Part shown: piece by piece, positions 37,210 through 46,993 of the stretch
Layout of the letters: every line of letters starts with the position of its first letter
Position numbering within the stretch: the first letter of the stretch is position 1
DNA from: Jannaschia formosa
GTDB lineage: Bacteria; Pseudomonadota; Alphaproteobacteria; Rhodobacterales; Rhodobacteraceae
NCBI RefSeq assembly: GCF_003340555.1
Contig: NZ_QPLJ01000002.1
Span: forward strand, 124,001 to 188,000
Direction of reading: 5' to 3'
Length of the DNA: 64,000 nt
Program-made: the position numbers and the translations under genes
The notes under the pieces: model-generated
What the model saw: the letters and a program-made list of their open reading frames with translations, nothing else
The model's database searches: none
What the model was told of the DNA's origin: nothing

Positions 37210-39056
37210 GCCTCGACCCGCTCCAGCGCCTCGACCGCGGCCATCCACAGCGCCTCGGCGCGGTCGGTGGCCTCCATCACCTCGGCATATTTCTTGTTCC
37301 AGGTCTCCAGCTCGCCGACGCGGCCTTCCTCGTAGAGCGACGGATCGGCCAGCTTCTTGGCGAGCTTGTCGCGCATGCCCTCGATCTTGGCCATCCGCTC
37401 CTCGGCGCGGCGGACCTCGGCCCGCAGCTCCAGGATGCGGTCCCGGCTGGGCGGCGGGGCGTTTTTCTTTTCGCTGCGGGCCTTTGCGGGCTTGTCCTCA
37501 CCCTGCAGCAGCATCTTGCGGTAGCTTTCGAGATCGCCGTCATAGGGCTCCACCGTGCCGTCCTTCACCAGCCAGAGCCGGTCGGCGACGAGGCTGAGCA
37601 GGTGCATGTCGTGGCTGACGAGGACGACCGCCCCGTCATAGGCCGTCAGCGCCTCGACCAGGGCCTCGCGGCTCTCGATGTCGAGGTGGTTGGTGGGCTC
37701 GTCGAGGATCAGGAGCTGCGGGGCGTCGAGCGTCGCCAGAAGCAGCGACAGCCGCGCCTTCTGTCCGCCCGAAAGCGCGCCGACCGCCGTGTCGGCCTGG
37801 TCGGCGCCCAGCCCGAAGGAGGCGAGCCGCGCGCGCAGCCGCGCCGGCGCCTCGTCCGGGCGTTCGCGCCGGATGTGGTCGAGTGGCGTCTCGTCGACAT
37901 GCAGGTCGTCGACCTGATGCTGGGCGAAATAGCCGATCTTCAGCTTCGACGAGGCGACGCGGCTGCCGTCCATCACCTGAAGTCTGTCCGACAACAGCTT
38001 GGAAAGAGTGGATTTCCCTTCGCCGTTGCGACCCAGAAGCGCGATCCGGTCGTCCTGGTCGAGGCGCAGGTTCATGCGCCCCAGCACCTGCTTGCCGTCA
38101 TAGCCCGTCGAGGCGCCGTCGAGGCGCAGGATCGGCGGGCTGAGCTGGCTGGGCTTCGGAAAGGTGAAGACGACGCGGGCCGCGTCCTCGGGCGCGGTGA
38201 TCGTCTCCATCTTCTCGAGCATCTTCACGCGGCTCTGGGCCTGCTTGGCCTTGCTGGCCTTGGCCTTGAAGCGGTCGACGAAGGCCTGCAGGTGCGCGCG
38301 CTGCGCCTGCTGCTTGGCCGCCGCCGCCGCCTGGCCCGCGCGTCGTTCGGCCCGCGCCCGCACGAACTGGTCGTAGGTGCCGGTATAGTAGGTCAGGCCC
38401 TTGTCCTCGAGATGGAGGATGCCGCCGACGGAGCGGTTCAGGAGACCCCGGTCGTGGCTGATGATGAGGACGGTGTGGGGATACTTGACGAGATAGCTTT
38501 CGAGCCAGAGCGCGCCTTCGAGGTCGAGATAGTTCGTCGGCTCGTCGAGCAGCAGCAGGTCGGGCTGCGCGAACAGGACGCCGGCCAGCGCGATGCGCAT
38601 GCGCCAGCCGCCGGAATAGGCCGAGCAGGGGCGCGACTGTTCATCAACTTCGAAGCCCAACCCCTTGAGGATGCTGGAGGCGCGGGCCTCGCCGGACCAG
38701 GCGTCGATGTCCTGAAGCCGCGCCTGCACCTCGGCGATGCGGGTCGGGTCGGTGGCCGTCTCGGCCTCGGCCATGAGCGCCGCCCGCTCCTCGTCCGCCG
38801 CAAGCACGGTGTCGAGGACGGAGGTCTCCGACGAGGGCACCTCCTGCGCGACGCCGCCGATGCGGGCGCGCTGGGGCAGGATGATCTCGCCGCCGTCGAG
38901 CGGGATCTCGCCCCGGATGAGGCGGAACAGCGTCGTCTTCCCCGTGCCGTTGCGGCCGACGAGGCCGACCTTGTGGCCCTCGGGGATGGTCGCGCTGGCG
39001 CCGACAAGAAGCGGGCGCCCGGCGACGGAATAGGAAAGGTCCTCGATCTGTAGCAT
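37206..39056 (-). CDS. ABC-F family ATPase
   Basis: The 616-residue protein contains two ABC cassettes without membrane helices. The first has GLVGRNGTGKTTLFRLI and LLLDEPTNYLDLEG; the second has ALLGRNGEGKSTLSKLL, LSGGQKARLSLLLATL and LLILDEPTNHLDIE. A linker of KAKASKAKQAQSRVKML type and a charged C-terminal coiled coil (about 535-610) place it among YheS/Uup-like ABC-F proteins, which act on stalled ribosomes. The start at 39056 follows from the MLQIEDLSYS opening. It is upstream of marC with a four-base overlap. Confidence 0.93.
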   Translation of the reverse strand: MLQIEDLSYSVAGRPLLVGASATIPEGHKVGLVGRNGTGKTTLFRLIRGEIPLDGGEIILPQRARIGGVAQEVPSSETSVLDTVLAADEERAALMAEAETATDPTRIAEVQARLQDIDAWSGEARASSILKGLGFEVDEQSRPCSAYSGGWRMRIALAGVLFAQPDLLLLDEPTNYLDLEGALWLESYLVKYPHTVLIISHDRGLLNRSVGGILHLEDKGLTYYTGTYDQFVRARAERRAGQAAAAAKQQAQRAHLQAFVDRFKAKASKAKQAQSRVKMLEKMETITAPEDAARVVFTFPKPSQLSPPILRLDGASTGYDGKQVLGRMNLRLDQDDRIALLGRNGEGKSTLSKLLSDRLQVMDGSRVASSKLKIGYFAQHQVDDLHVDETPLDHIRRERPDEAPARLRARLASFGLGADQADTAVGALSGGQKARLSLLLATLDAPQLLILDEPTNHLDIESREALVEALTAYDGAVVLVSHDMHLLSLVADRLWLVKDGTVEPYDGDLESYRKMLLQGEDKPAKARSEKKNAPPPSRDRILELRAEVRRAEERMAKIEGMRDKLAKKLADPSLYEEGRVGELETWNKKYAEVMEATDRAEALWMAAVEALERVEA

Positions 39057-39168
39057 GGGCCGCCCCATGCGCCCGCGCGCGGCCGGCGTCAACCGCCCGG
39101 CGGAGCCTGTTTCCTTCGGCCCGGCCCCCTGCTAGGGGCGCGGCAGAATTCAACGACAGGAGGCCCCC

Positions 39169-39591
39169 ATGGCCGTGCAACGCACCTTCTCGATCATCAA
39201 GCCCGACGCCACCAAGCGCAACCTGACCGGCGCCATCACCGCGAAGTTCGAGGAGGCCGGCCTGCGCGTCGTCGCCTCCAAACGCATCCGGATGACGATG
39301 GAGCAGGCGCAGACCTTCTACGCCGTCCACAAGGACCGTCCCTTCTTCGGCGAGCTCTGCGAGTTCATGATCTCCGAGCCGATCGTGGTTCAGGTGCTGG
39401 AGGGCGAGGACGCGATCGCGAAGAACCGCGAAGTGATGGGCGCGACCAACCCCGCCGATGCCGCCGAGGGCACGATCCGCAAGGAGTTCGCGCTGTCGAT
39501 CGGCGAGAACTCGGTCCACGGGTCGGACGGCCCGGACACGGCCGCCGAGGAGATCGCCTATTTCTTCTCGGGCCTCGAAATCGTCGGCTGA
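39169..39591 (+). CDS. ndk: Nucleoside diphosphate kinase
   Basis: This 140-residue enzyme transfers the terminal phosphate among NTPs and NDPs. It has the family start [15 protein letters not shown], the [13 protein letters not shown] loop, [18 protein letters not shown] and the phosphorylated histidine H117 in NSVHGSD. The length matches the family. The ATG has AGGAGG upstream (39158-39163 region). A strong intrinsic terminator lies just downstream. Confidence 0.98.
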   Translation: MAVQRTFSIIKPDATKRNLTGAITAKFEEAGLRVVASKRIRMTMEQAQTFYAVHKDRPFFGELCEFMISEPIVVQVLEGEDAIAKNREVMGATNPADAAEGTIRKEFALSIGENSVHGSDGPDTAAEEIAYFFSGLEIVG

Positions 39592-39612
39592 GCCTGCCGG
39601 ACTGCGCGGCGA

Positions 39613-39637
39613 GGGCGTCCTGCGGGACGCCCTTTTT
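39613..39637 (+). terminator. Rho-independent terminator of ndk
   Basis: GGGCGTCC (39613-39620), loop TGC, GGGACGCCC (39624-39632) and then TTTTT form a textbook hairpin plus U tract about 20 bases after the ndk stop. Confidence 0.92.
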
Positions 39638-39712
39638 CGTTCGGGGCAGTCGATATGGCCCTGCCGCCCGGCGGTGCTGGCCCGGCATCGCGACCTGCGC
39701 TAGGGCGGGGTC

Positions 39713-40768
39713 ATGAAGACCGCGACGCGCCTCCCGCTTCTCGCCACGCTCGAAGGCGTGCTGCTGGCCATCGCCATCGGCTGGCTGCTCTGGGTCGGTC
39801 AGGCGATCCTGCTGCCGATCATCGCCGCCATCATCACGCTCTACATCCTGTCGGCGGCGGCGGGCGGGCTGGGCCGCGTGCCGGGCTTCGGCTGGACGCC
39901 AGGCTGGCTGCGCCGGGTGATCGTGCTGCTGCTGTTCCTGGGCGGCGCGGTGGCGCTGTCGGCCATGGTGACGTCGAACGTGACGCAGGCGGTGTCGTCG
40001 CTGCCGGTCTATGCCGAGAATATCGAGGCGCTGGTCGCGCGCACCGCCGGACGCCTGGGCTTCGCCGAGGAGCCGGCCTGGGAATCCCTGCGCGTCTTCG
40101 TCGCCGAGCGGATCAATATCGGGGTGCTGGCGGGCCAGTTGCTTGGCGTCCTGTCGTCGCTGGGCGGGCAGGTGCTGCTGGTCGTGCTCTACGCCGCGTT
40201 CCTGTTCGTGGAGCGGGGCGCCTTCGAGCGGAAGCTGACGCTCGCCTTCGGCGATTCGGAGCGCCGGGACCGCGCCCGCGCCTTCCTGGAGGCGGCGAAC
40301 GAACGGATTGGCAACTACCTCGTCGTCAAGACGGTCGTGAATATCATGCTGGGGGTGATCTCGCTGGCGGTGATGCTGCTGCTCGGGATCGACTTCGCGG
40401 TGTTCTGGGCGGTGCTGATCGCGCTGCTCAACTACATCCCCTATATCGGCTCGCTGGTCGGCGTGGCCTTCCCGGTGCTGCTTGCGCTGGCGCAGTTCGG
40501 CTCGCTCGGGATCGCGCTGGTGGCGCTGATCGGACTGACGATCGCGCAGCAGGTGATCGGCAGCGTGGTCGAGCCCCGGATGATGAGCAAGACCTTCAAC
40601 CTGTCGACCTTCGTCGTGCTGCTTTCGCTGAGCTTCTGGGCGTCGATCTGGGGGCTGGCGGGGGCGATCCTGGCCGTGCCGATGACCTCGATCCTGGTGA
40701 TCGTGCTGGCGGAGATCGAGGCCACCCGCCCGGTCGCCGTGATGCTGTCGGCGGACGGGCGGGTCTGA
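39713..40768 (+). CDS. AI-2E family transporter (TqsA/PerM-like)
   Basis: The 351-residue membrane protein has about eight helices: two pairs near the N-terminus (about 15-50 and 66-88), a helical soluble region (about 90-140), and a C-terminal cluster including GNYLVVKTVVNIMLGVI, ALLNYIPYIGSLVGV, QQVIGSVVEPRMMSKTFNLS and GLAGAILAVPMTSIL. The VEPRxxxxxLNLSxxxVLLSL motif is diagnostic. Family members export AI-2 or act as sodium/proton antiporters; the role here is not determined. Confidence 0.92.
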   Translation: MKTATRLPLLATLEGVLLAIAIGWLLWVGQAILLPIIAAIITLYILSAAAGGLGRVPGFGWTPGWLRRVIVLLLFLGGAVALSAMVTSNVTQAVSSLPVYAENIEALVARTAGRLGFAEEPAWESLRVFVAERINIGVLAGQLLGVLSSLGGQVLLVVLYAAFLFVERGAFERKLTLAFGDSERRDRARAFLEAANERIGNYLVVKTVVNIMLGVISLAVMLLLGIDFAVFWAVLIALLNYIPYIGSLVGVAFPVLLALAQFGSLGIALVALIGLTIAQQVIGSVVEPRMMSKTFNLSTFVVLLSLSFWASIWGLAGAILAVPMTSILVIVLAEIEATRPVAVMLSADGRV

Positions 40769-40774
40769 TCGCGG

Positions 40775-41289
40775 TCAGGCGGGACGGCGGCGGCGGGCGA
40801 GGCCGAGCGCGGCGAGGCCCGTCATCAGGAGGGCCAGCCCGGCCGGAAGCGGAACGGGGCCGCCGCGGTGAGGCTGTAGCGTTCGCGGTCGAACGGCTCG
40901 AAGGCGGCTGCGAATTCCTCGCTACTGGAAAAGAGTGGATAACCTTCGAGATCGCCGTCGTCGAAGAAGAAGCCGACAAGGCAGGATGACGTATTACAGG
41001 CCAGGAGATCCAGAACGGTCCCGTCCAGCGACAGCAGCGGATCCGCAGCAGACGCCGTCCCGAGGACCTCGGTGACGGCATCGAAGAAGGTGATCGTCCG
41101 AGGGGCGCCGTCGATCGTCACGCCGGAAATGCCGCCGACAAGGATCCGATTGGCGTCTCCCAGCAACGTGCCGTCGATGGTGGCACCCAAGGTCTCGCCC
41201 GATGCGAGGTCATAGCTGAGGGTGAACGTCGCTGCCTGCGCCGTCGCCGGTGAGAGACCTATCGCAAGTGCGGTTCCCAGGAATTTCAC
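40775..41289 (-). pseudogene. Exported VPLPA-CTERM protein, frameshifted before its sorting signal
   Basis: From GTG 41289 the protein has a signal peptide (KFLGTALAIGLSPATAQA), then a beta-rich region with ETLGATIDGTLLGDANRIL and LACNTSSCLVGFFFDDGD. In frame it stops at 40825 after AAPFRFRPGWPS. One base out of frame, the DNA at about 40855-40777 reads VPLPAGLALLMTGLAALGLARRRRPA as two pieces: the VPLPA motif, a helix, and an arginine-rich tail, which is a perfect VPLPA-CTERM exosortase signal. Adding one G to the GGGG run at 40856-40859 joins them. It is either a true mutation, a phase-variable tract or a sequencing error. Confidence 0.82.
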
Positions 41290-41506
41290 TTGGGTTTCCT
41301 GAGGTCGCAATGGGTCCGGTATGCGTAGACCGAGAACTGGATAAAGAACAGGCACAACTCCATGCATGAAGCGCACCTGATGCGCATGGACCGCAATCCG
41401 GGGGATCGTCGCCGCTTGCGCCCCCGCAGGTCCTTCGGTCGCTTGAGGGCGGGCCTGCGCCGGCGCGGAGTGGACAGACGTTCCGGATCGGCGTAGCGCG
41501 CCGACG

Positions 41507-42865
41507 ATGAACCTGCGCCACGACATTTTCCGCACCCTGTCCCTGGGCCTGCCGCTGGTCGGCGGGCAGGTGGTGCAGTTCTCGATCGGGATGACCGACA
41601 CGCTGATGCTGGGCTGGTATTCCGTCCCGGCCCTGGCTGCGGGCACCATCGGCGCGTCCTTCCTGTTCTCGCTCATGCTGCTGGGGGCGGGCTTCGCCTT
41701 CGCGGTGCTGCCGCTCGCCTCGGAAGGGGTGGGGCGCGGGGACGCCACGGCGACGCGCCGGGCGACGCGGATGGGGCTGTGGCTCTCGGCGATCTATGGC
41801 GTCCTCGTCCTGCCGGTCTTCCTCTGGTCCGGGCCCATCCTGCTGGCGCTGGGCCAGCAGCCGCAGGTGGCCGCGGACGCGCAGTCCTACCTGCGGATCG
41901 CGGGGCTGAGCGTGCTGCCGGGCCTCGTGACCATGGTGCTGCGCTCCCATCTCTCGGCGCTGGAGCGGACGCGGGTCGTGTTCTGGGCGACGGTCGCCGG
42001 GGCGCTGTCGAACGCGGGGCTCAACTGGCTGCTGATCTTCGGCAATCTCGGCTTCCCCGAGATGGGGGTCGCCGGGGCGGCGGTGGCCTCGGTCCTCGTG
42101 AACGTAGTGATGGCGGGTCTTCTGCTGGTCTATGCCACGCGCGGGCCGGGGATGGCGGAGTATGCGCTGCTGCAGAACCTGCACCGACCCGACTGGCCGA
42201 TCTTCGCCAAGGTCTTCCGGATCGGCTGGCCGATCGGGCTGACGCTGGTGTCGGAGACCGGGCTCTTCGCCGCTTCGGCGGTGATGATGGGCTGGCTGGG
42301 CACCGTACCCCTGGCCGCCCATGGCGTCGCGATCCAGATCGCGGGGGCGGTGTTCATGCTGCATCTGGGTCTGTCGCAGACGGTGACGGTGCGGGTCGGG
42401 CAGGCCTGGGGCCGGGCCGACCGGCCCGCCGTCGCCCGCGCGGCCTTGGCGGCGACGATCCTGTCGGGGATCGCGGTGCTGCTGGCCACGGCGCTCTATC
42501 TCGGGGCGGGGCCGTGGCTCGTGTCGCTGTTCGTGGCTCCGGACGACCCCGCGGCGCCGCAGATCCTGGCGCTGGGGGCGCATCTGCTGATCGTCGCGGC
42601 GCTGTTCCAGCTGGTCGATGCGGGGCAGGTCATGGCGCTGGGGATGCTGCGCGGGGTGCAGGACACGCGGATGCCGATGGTTTATGCGATGGTCGGCTAC
42701 TGGCTTCTGGGCATCCCAACGAGTTATGTGCTGGGCTTTCCGCTGGGGCTCGGCCCGGACGGGATCTGGCTGGGGCTTTGCGTCGGGCTCGCCGCCGTCG
42801 CGGTGGCCCTGGCGCTGCGGTTCGCCCGGATGGTCGCGCGGCCCGGCGCCGCGGTGCCCGGCTGA
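41507..42865 (+). CDS. MATE family efflux transporter
   Basis: The 452-residue protein has twelve predicted helices and MATE motifs: LPLVGGQVVQFSIGMTDTLMLGW near the start, GVGRGDATATRRATRMG in the loop, and the repeat-two pattern LGTVPLAAHGVAIQI and LGLSQTVTVRVGQAWG. MATE pumps exchange drugs or metabolites for Na+ or H+; this one is closest in pattern to the NorM group. It is followed by a dispersed palindromic element. Confidence 0.93.
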   Translation: MNLRHDIFRTLSLGLPLVGGQVVQFSIGMTDTLMLGWYSVPALAAGTIGASFLFSLMLLGAGFAFAVLPLASEGVGRGDATATRRATRMGLWLSAIYGVLVLPVFLWSGPILLALGQQPQVAADAQSYLRIAGLSVLPGLVTMVLRSHLSALERTRVVFWATVAGALSNAGLNWLLIFGNLGFPEMGVAGAAVASVLVNVVMAGLLLVYATRGPGMAEYALLQNLHRPDWPIFAKVFRIGWPIGLTLVSETGLFAASAVMMGWLGTVPLAAHGVAIQIAGAVFMLHLGLSQTVTVRVGQAWGRADRPAVARAALAATILSGIAVLLATALYLGAGPWLVSLFVAPDDPAAPQILALGAHLLIVAALFQLVDAGQVMALGMLRGVQDTRMPMVYAMVGYWLLGIPTSYVLGFPLGLGPDGIWLGLCVGLAAVAVALALRFARMVARPGAAVPG

Positions 42866-42870
42866 GGGCC

Positions 42871-42940
42871 GGGGAGGGGGGCTCTGCCCCCCGTCGCCTG
42901 GCGGCGACTCCCCCCGGCATATTTGGGGAGCATCGAAAGG
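42871..42940 (+). repeat. Dispersed GC-rich palindromic element, copy C
   Basis: The hairpin GGGGGGC-TCT-GCCCCCC (42876-42892) is identical to that of copy A. It is followed by GTCGCC/GGCGAC as a second stem and then CCCCCCGGCATATTTGGGGAGCAT. It may serve as a terminator between the convergent MATE and ErpA-type genes. Confidence 0.7.
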
Positions 42941-42973
42941 GGGGCGCGTTAACCTTAACGAGAGGTGAAGGCG

Positions 42974-43303
42974 CTACATCGAGAAGCTGACGCCGCAGCC
43001 GCAGCTGGAGGCGGCGTTCGGGTTGTCGATCGTGAAGCGGGATCCGACCAGTTCCTCGGTGAAGTCGATCACGGCGTTCTCGAGGAAAAGCAGCGAGACC
43101 TCATCGACGACGACCTTCTGGCCCTCGCCCTCGAGCACGAGGTCGCCCTCGGCCGGCGCGTCGAGGTCGATCTGATACTGGAAGCCGGAGCAGCCGCCGC
43201 CCTCGACGGCGATGCGCAGCGCCTTGCCCTGGTCGGCGGCACCGATCTCGGCGAGGCGTTCGAAGGCGCGCGGCGTCACGCGCGGGGGCAGGGCGAGGTC
43301 CAT
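42974..43303 (-). CDS. erpA: Iron-sulfur cluster insertion protein, ErpA/IscA type
   Basis: At 109 residues this is a complete A-type Fe-S carrier with the three conserved cysteines: C38 in EGGGCSGFQY and C101/C103 in SSCGCGVSF. VTPRAFERL and GSRFTIDNPNA also match. A-type carriers deliver 2Fe-2S or 4Fe-4S clusters to apoproteins; ErpA and IscA are hard to separate by sequence, so the symbol is tentative. The gene is divergent from dgt with 75 bases between, a common pairing in alphaproteobacteria. Confidence 0.9.
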   Translation of the reverse strand: MDLALPPRVTPRAFERLAEIGAADQGKALRIAVEGGGCSGFQYQIDLDAPAEGDLVLEGEGQKVVVDEVSLLFLENAVIDFTEELVGSRFTIDNPNAASSCGCGVSFSM

Positions 43304-43378
43304 GGGGCCGCTCCGGGGCTGTGCATTCCTTGGTTTGCAGATATATGGAGCCCGGACGCGCCTGCCAAGAGAGCCCCC

Positions 43379-44515
43379 GTGACCCCATTCGCCAGCGACC
43401 CGAATGCGACCCGCGGGCGGCTCCACCCCGAGGAGGAGTCCGCCTTCCGATCCCCGTTCCAGCGCGACCGCGACCGGATCATCCACGCGAGCGCCTTCCG
43501 CAGGCTCAAGCACAAGACCCAGGTCTTCATCGAGCACGAGGGCGACTATTTCCGCACCCGCCTGACCCATTCGATCGAGGTGGGGCAGGTCGCGCGCACC
43601 ATCGCCAAGCATTTCGGCCTGAACGTCGAGCTGACCGAGGCGGTGGCCTTGGCCCACGACCTGGGCCATCCGCCCTTCGGGCATACGGGCGAGGAGGCGC
43701 TGCAGCGGCTGATGGCGCCCTATGGCGGGTTCGACCATAACGCCCAAGCCATCCGCATCGTTACCCGGCTCGAACGGCATTACGCCGAGTGGGACGGGCT
43801 GAACCTGACCTGGGAGACGCTGGAGGGCATCGCAAAGCATAACGGCCCGGTGACCGAGCCCGTGCCCTATGCGCTGGCCGAGTACGACGCGGTGCACGAC
43901 CTGGAACTGCACACCCATGCCAGCGCGGAAGCGCAGATCGCGGCCCTGTCCGACGACATCGCCTACAACAACCACGACCTGCATGACGGGCTCAGGGCGG
44001 AGCTCTTCTCGACCGACGAGCTGGCCGAGCTGCCGGTGCTGCGCGACTGCTTCGCCGAGGTTGACCGGATCTATCCGGGTTTGAACTATTACCGTCGCCG
44101 CCACGAGGCGCTGCGCCGCTTCTTCGGCGTTCTGGTCGAGGACGTGATCGCGGTGACGCGGGCCAACCTCGACGCGCTCCAGCCGCTCAGCCCGCAGGAG
44201 GTGCGGGATGCGGGGCGGATGACCTGCGCCTTCTCGGACGGGCTCTGGCAGGACCTGAAGGTGATCCGCCGCTTCCTGTTCGAGCGGATGTACCGCGCCC
44301 CCGCCGTGGTCGAGGTGCGGCGCGAGGTGACGCAGGTGGTCGAGGACCTCTTCCCGCATTTCATGGCCCATCCCGAGGCGCTGCCCCGGCAGTGGCGCAA
44401 GGACGTCGCCGAGACCCGCGACGAGACGGAGCTGGCGCGGATCGTCTGCGACTACATCGCCGGCATGACGGACCGCTTCGCGCTGCAGAGCCACGCGGCG
44501 CTGGAACGGGCCTGA
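43379..44515 (+). CDS. dgt: Deoxyguanosinetriphosphate triphosphohydrolase-like protein
   Basis: The 378-residue HD-domain enzyme hydrolyses dNTPs to nucleoside and tripolyphosphate. Metal ligands lie in TRLTHSIEVGQVA (H64) and ALAHDLGHPPFGHTGE (H93, D94), with the later aspartate in LSDDIAYNNHD. FRRLKHKTQVF near residue 42 is also typical. The GTG start at 43379 is the only one that keeps the family N-terminus and the short gap to erpA. It is about 600 bases upstream of argS in the same direction. Confidence 0.94.
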   Translation: MTPFASDPNATRGRLHPEEESAFRSPFQRDRDRIIHASAFRRLKHKTQVFIEHEGDYFRTRLTHSIEVGQVARTIAKHFGLNVELTEAVALAHDLGHPPFGHTGEEALQRLMAPYGGFDHNAQAIRIVTRLERHYAEWDGLNLTWETLEGIAKHNGPVTEPVPYALAEYDAVHDLELHTHASAEAQIAALSDDIAYNNHDLHDGLRAELFSTDELAELPVLRDCFAEVDRIYPGLNYYRRRHEALRRFFGVLVEDVIAVTRANLDALQPLSPQEVRDAGRMTCAFSDGLWQDLKVIRRFLFERMYRAPAVVEVRREVTQVVEDLFPHFMAHPEALPRQWRKDVAETRDETELARIVCDYIAGMTDRFALQSHAALERA

Positions 44516-45124
44516 CGCGGGGCTTGCCCGGTCGCCGGCGGGCAGGCTGGCGGAGTAGGCAGAGGGTTCACGCGCCATACTCGCCGCCCTGCCGCTCCCG
44601 CGACGGTCAGGAACCGTGCGTGCAAAGGACGCGCGGGTGGCCGAAGCCGGCCCGCCCTTGGCCGACGCGAACGGGGGGCAATAGCGGCCGCCGCGACGCG
44701 TTCGCTTCTACCCTCGCCAGCGGCCAGAACTTCGACGGCGGGCTTGTCGAACGGCAGCGGGTGGACAACACGAACTTCCGGGCCGCGCTGGCCTGTCTGG
44801 GCACCGAGGCGGTGATCGGGACGAGGACCGTGCTGAGCGGGACGGAGATCGCCGACGGCGTCGGCCCGGACGCCCTTAAGTCGGTGGAGCGGTGCGGCGT
44901 GATCGGCGCGGGCTGCACCCCGTCGACGACCTTCGCCACGGAGCGCGAGCCCCCCTCTTCCCTCCCCAAATATCCCCGCCGGAGGCGCACGGTCGTGCCG
45001 GGCGATCCCCCCGACGCCCTGTCTGCCCCTTCCGGTGCCCGGCTGCCGTTGCGTCTGCGCCCCGCGCTTGAGGCCGGGGCGGGGCGGCGCTAGAGGAGGC
45101 GGACCCCAAAGCCCCGGACGCCAG
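44516..45124. other. Intergenic region dgt-argS with no convincing gene
   Basis: These 609 bases contain open frames caused by high GC but no ORF with a ribosome site and recognisable domain. A plus-strand frame between about 44,700 and 44,940 reads like ordinary protein (for example VDNTNFRAALACLG and GVGPDALKSVERCG) but lacks a start and runs into an element remnant, so it may be a decayed gene. A minus-strand copy of the dispersed element (CCCCAAATATCCCCGCC) is at about 44,947-44,987. Confidence 0.4.
44947..44987 (-). repeat. Partial dispersed palindromic element, copy D
   Basis: Read on the minus strand it gives CCGGCGGGGATATTTGGGGAGG and then GAGGGGGGCTCGC, matching parts of copy C in a different order. 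The full opening hairpin is missing, so this is a decayed or chimeric copy. Confidence 0.45.
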
Positions 45125-46867
45125 ATGAACCTCTTCGCCGATATCCGTGCCCTGACCCTCGACACGCTCGCCGCCCTCGCCGAGGAGGGCGTCCTCCCCG
45201 CCGGGCTCGATACCGGCAACGTCACCGTCGAGCCGCCGCGCGACGCCGCGCATGGGGATATGGCGACGAACGCCGCTATGGTCCTTGCCAAGCCCGCAGG
45301 GCGCAAGCCGCGGGACATCGCCGAGGCGCTGGCCCCGAGGCTCGAGGCGGACCCGCGCGTCGCTTCGGCCGAGGTGGCGGGGCCGGGCTTCATCAACATC
45401 CGGCTCGCGCCGTCGGTCTGGCAGGACGTGGTGGCCGCGGTGCTTGCCGAGGGCGCGGCGTTCGGGCGCTCGACGATGGGGCAGGGGACGCGGGTCAATG
45501 TCGAATACGTCTCGGCCAACCCGACCGGCCCGCTGCATGTCGGGCACACGCGGGGGGCGGTGTTCGGGGACGCGCTGGCCGCGCTGCTGGCCTTCGCGGG
45601 CCATGACGTGACGCGGGAATACTACATCAACGACGCGGGCGCGCAGGTCGACGTGCTCGCGCGGTCGGTCTACAACCGCTATCTTGAGGCGCACGACCTC
45701 TCGGTCGACTGGCCCGAGGGCACTTATCCCGGCGACTACCTGATCGAGGTGGGCGAGGCGCTGAAGGCGAAGGTCGGCGACGCCTATCTCGACCAGCCCG
45801 AAGAGGTCTGGCTGGCCGAGGTGCGGGAATTCGCGACCGACGCGATGATGGATCTGATCCGCGCCGACCTCGCCCGGCTGGGCGTGAAGATGGACGTCTT
45901 TTCCAGCGAGAAGGCCCTTTATGGCACAGGCCGGATCGAGGCCGCGATCGACGCGCTGCGGGCCAAGGGCCTGATCTATACCGGCACGCTGGAGCCGCCG
46001 AAGGGCAAGCTGCCCGACGACTGGGAAGCGCGGGAGCAGGTGCTGTTCCGCTCCACCGCCTATGGCGACGACCAGGACCGGCCGATCCAGAAGGCCGACG
46101 GCGCCTGGACCTATTTCGCGCCCGACATCGCCTATCACCACGACAAGGCGAGCCGGGGCTTCGACGCGCTCATCAACGTCTTCGGCGCCGACCATGGCGG
46201 CTATGTCAAGCGGATGAAGGCGGCGGTCGCCGCGCTGACCGACGACCGGGTCCCGCTCGACATCAAGCTCACGCAGCTCGTCAAGCTGATGCAGGACGGC
46301 AAGGAGCTGAAGATGTCGAAGCGCGCGGGCACCTTCGTGACGCTCGCCGACCTCGTCGAGATGGTGGGGCCCGACGTCACGCGCTTCATCATGCTGACGC
46401 GCAAGAACGATGCACCGCTCGATTTCGACGTGGACCGCGCGCTGGAGCAGTCGAAGGACAACCCGGTCTACTACGTGCAGTACGCCCATGCCCGGGTCAT
46501 GTCGGTGCTGCGCAAGGCGGCCGCGCAGGGGCTGGACGTGTCCGACGCGGCGCTGGCGGGCGCGGACCTCGGCAAGCTCGATCACGAGGCGGAGCACAAT
46601 CTGGCCGCGAAGCTGGCCGAATGGCCACGCCTGGTCGAGACCGCCGCCCGCACCCACGAGCCGCATCGCGTCGCCTTCTACCTCTACGACCTCGCCTCGG
46701 CCTTCCATGCCTTGTGGAATCGCGGCAACGACGAGACCAGCCTGCGCTTCCTGCAGGACGACGATGCCACATCGCTGGCGAAGATCGGCCTCGCCCGTGC
46801 CGTTTCGCTTGTGATCGCATCCGGCTTGGGTATCCTCGGAGTCGAACCTGCGCAGGAAATGCGCTGA
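45125..46867 (+). CDS. argS: Arginine-tRNA ligase
   Basis: The 580-residue class I synthetase has the N-terminal Arg-tRNA D-loop-binding domain, the ATP-binding [14 protein letters not shown] (HIGH-like, near residue 138) preceded by VSANPTGPL, a [13 protein letters not shown] segment, the KMSKR-type loop [11 protein letters not shown] near 396, and a DALR anticodon-binding domain ending EPAQEMR. All key motifs are intact. It is followed by a SPOR-domain gene, nagZ and scpAB, a gene order typical of Rhodobacteraceae. Confidence 0.97.
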   Translation: MNLFADIRALTLDTLAALAEEGVLPAGLDTGNVTVEPPRDAAHGDMATNAAMVLAKPAGRKPRDIAEALAPRLEADPRVASAEVAGPGFINIRLAPSVWQDVVAAVLAEGAAFGRSTMGQGTRVNVEYVSANPTGPLHVGHTRGAVFGDALAALLAFAGHDVTREYYINDAGAQVDVLARSVYNRYLEAHDLSVDWPEGTYPGDYLIEVGEALKAKVGDAYLDQPEEVWLAEVREFATDAMMDLIRADLARLGVKMDVFSSEKALYGTGRIEAAIDALRAKGLIYTGTLEPPKGKLPDDWEAREQVLFRSTAYGDDQDRPIQKADGAWTYFAPDIAYHHDKASRGFDALINVFGADHGGYVKRMKAAVAALTDDRVPLDIKLTQLVKLMQDGKELKMSKRAGTFVTLADLVEMVGPDVTRFIMLTRKNDAPLDFDVDRALEQSKDNPVYYVQYAHARVMSVLRKAAAQGLDVSDAALAGADLGKLDHEAEHNLAAKLAEWPRLVETAARTHEPHRVAFYLYDLASAFHALWNRGNDETSLRFLQDDDATSLAKIGLARAVSLVIASGLGILGVEPAQEMR

Positions 46868-46993
46868 ATCCCCGCGTCAGATCGGGGAGAATCGGGTTCT
46901 GAGACGATGCGACCGGGGTCAACCCCGGCCATCATGGGCAGTGAACGACAGACGCCGGACGCAGGCCATGCGATCCGGTCGGAGGGCAGGCAC

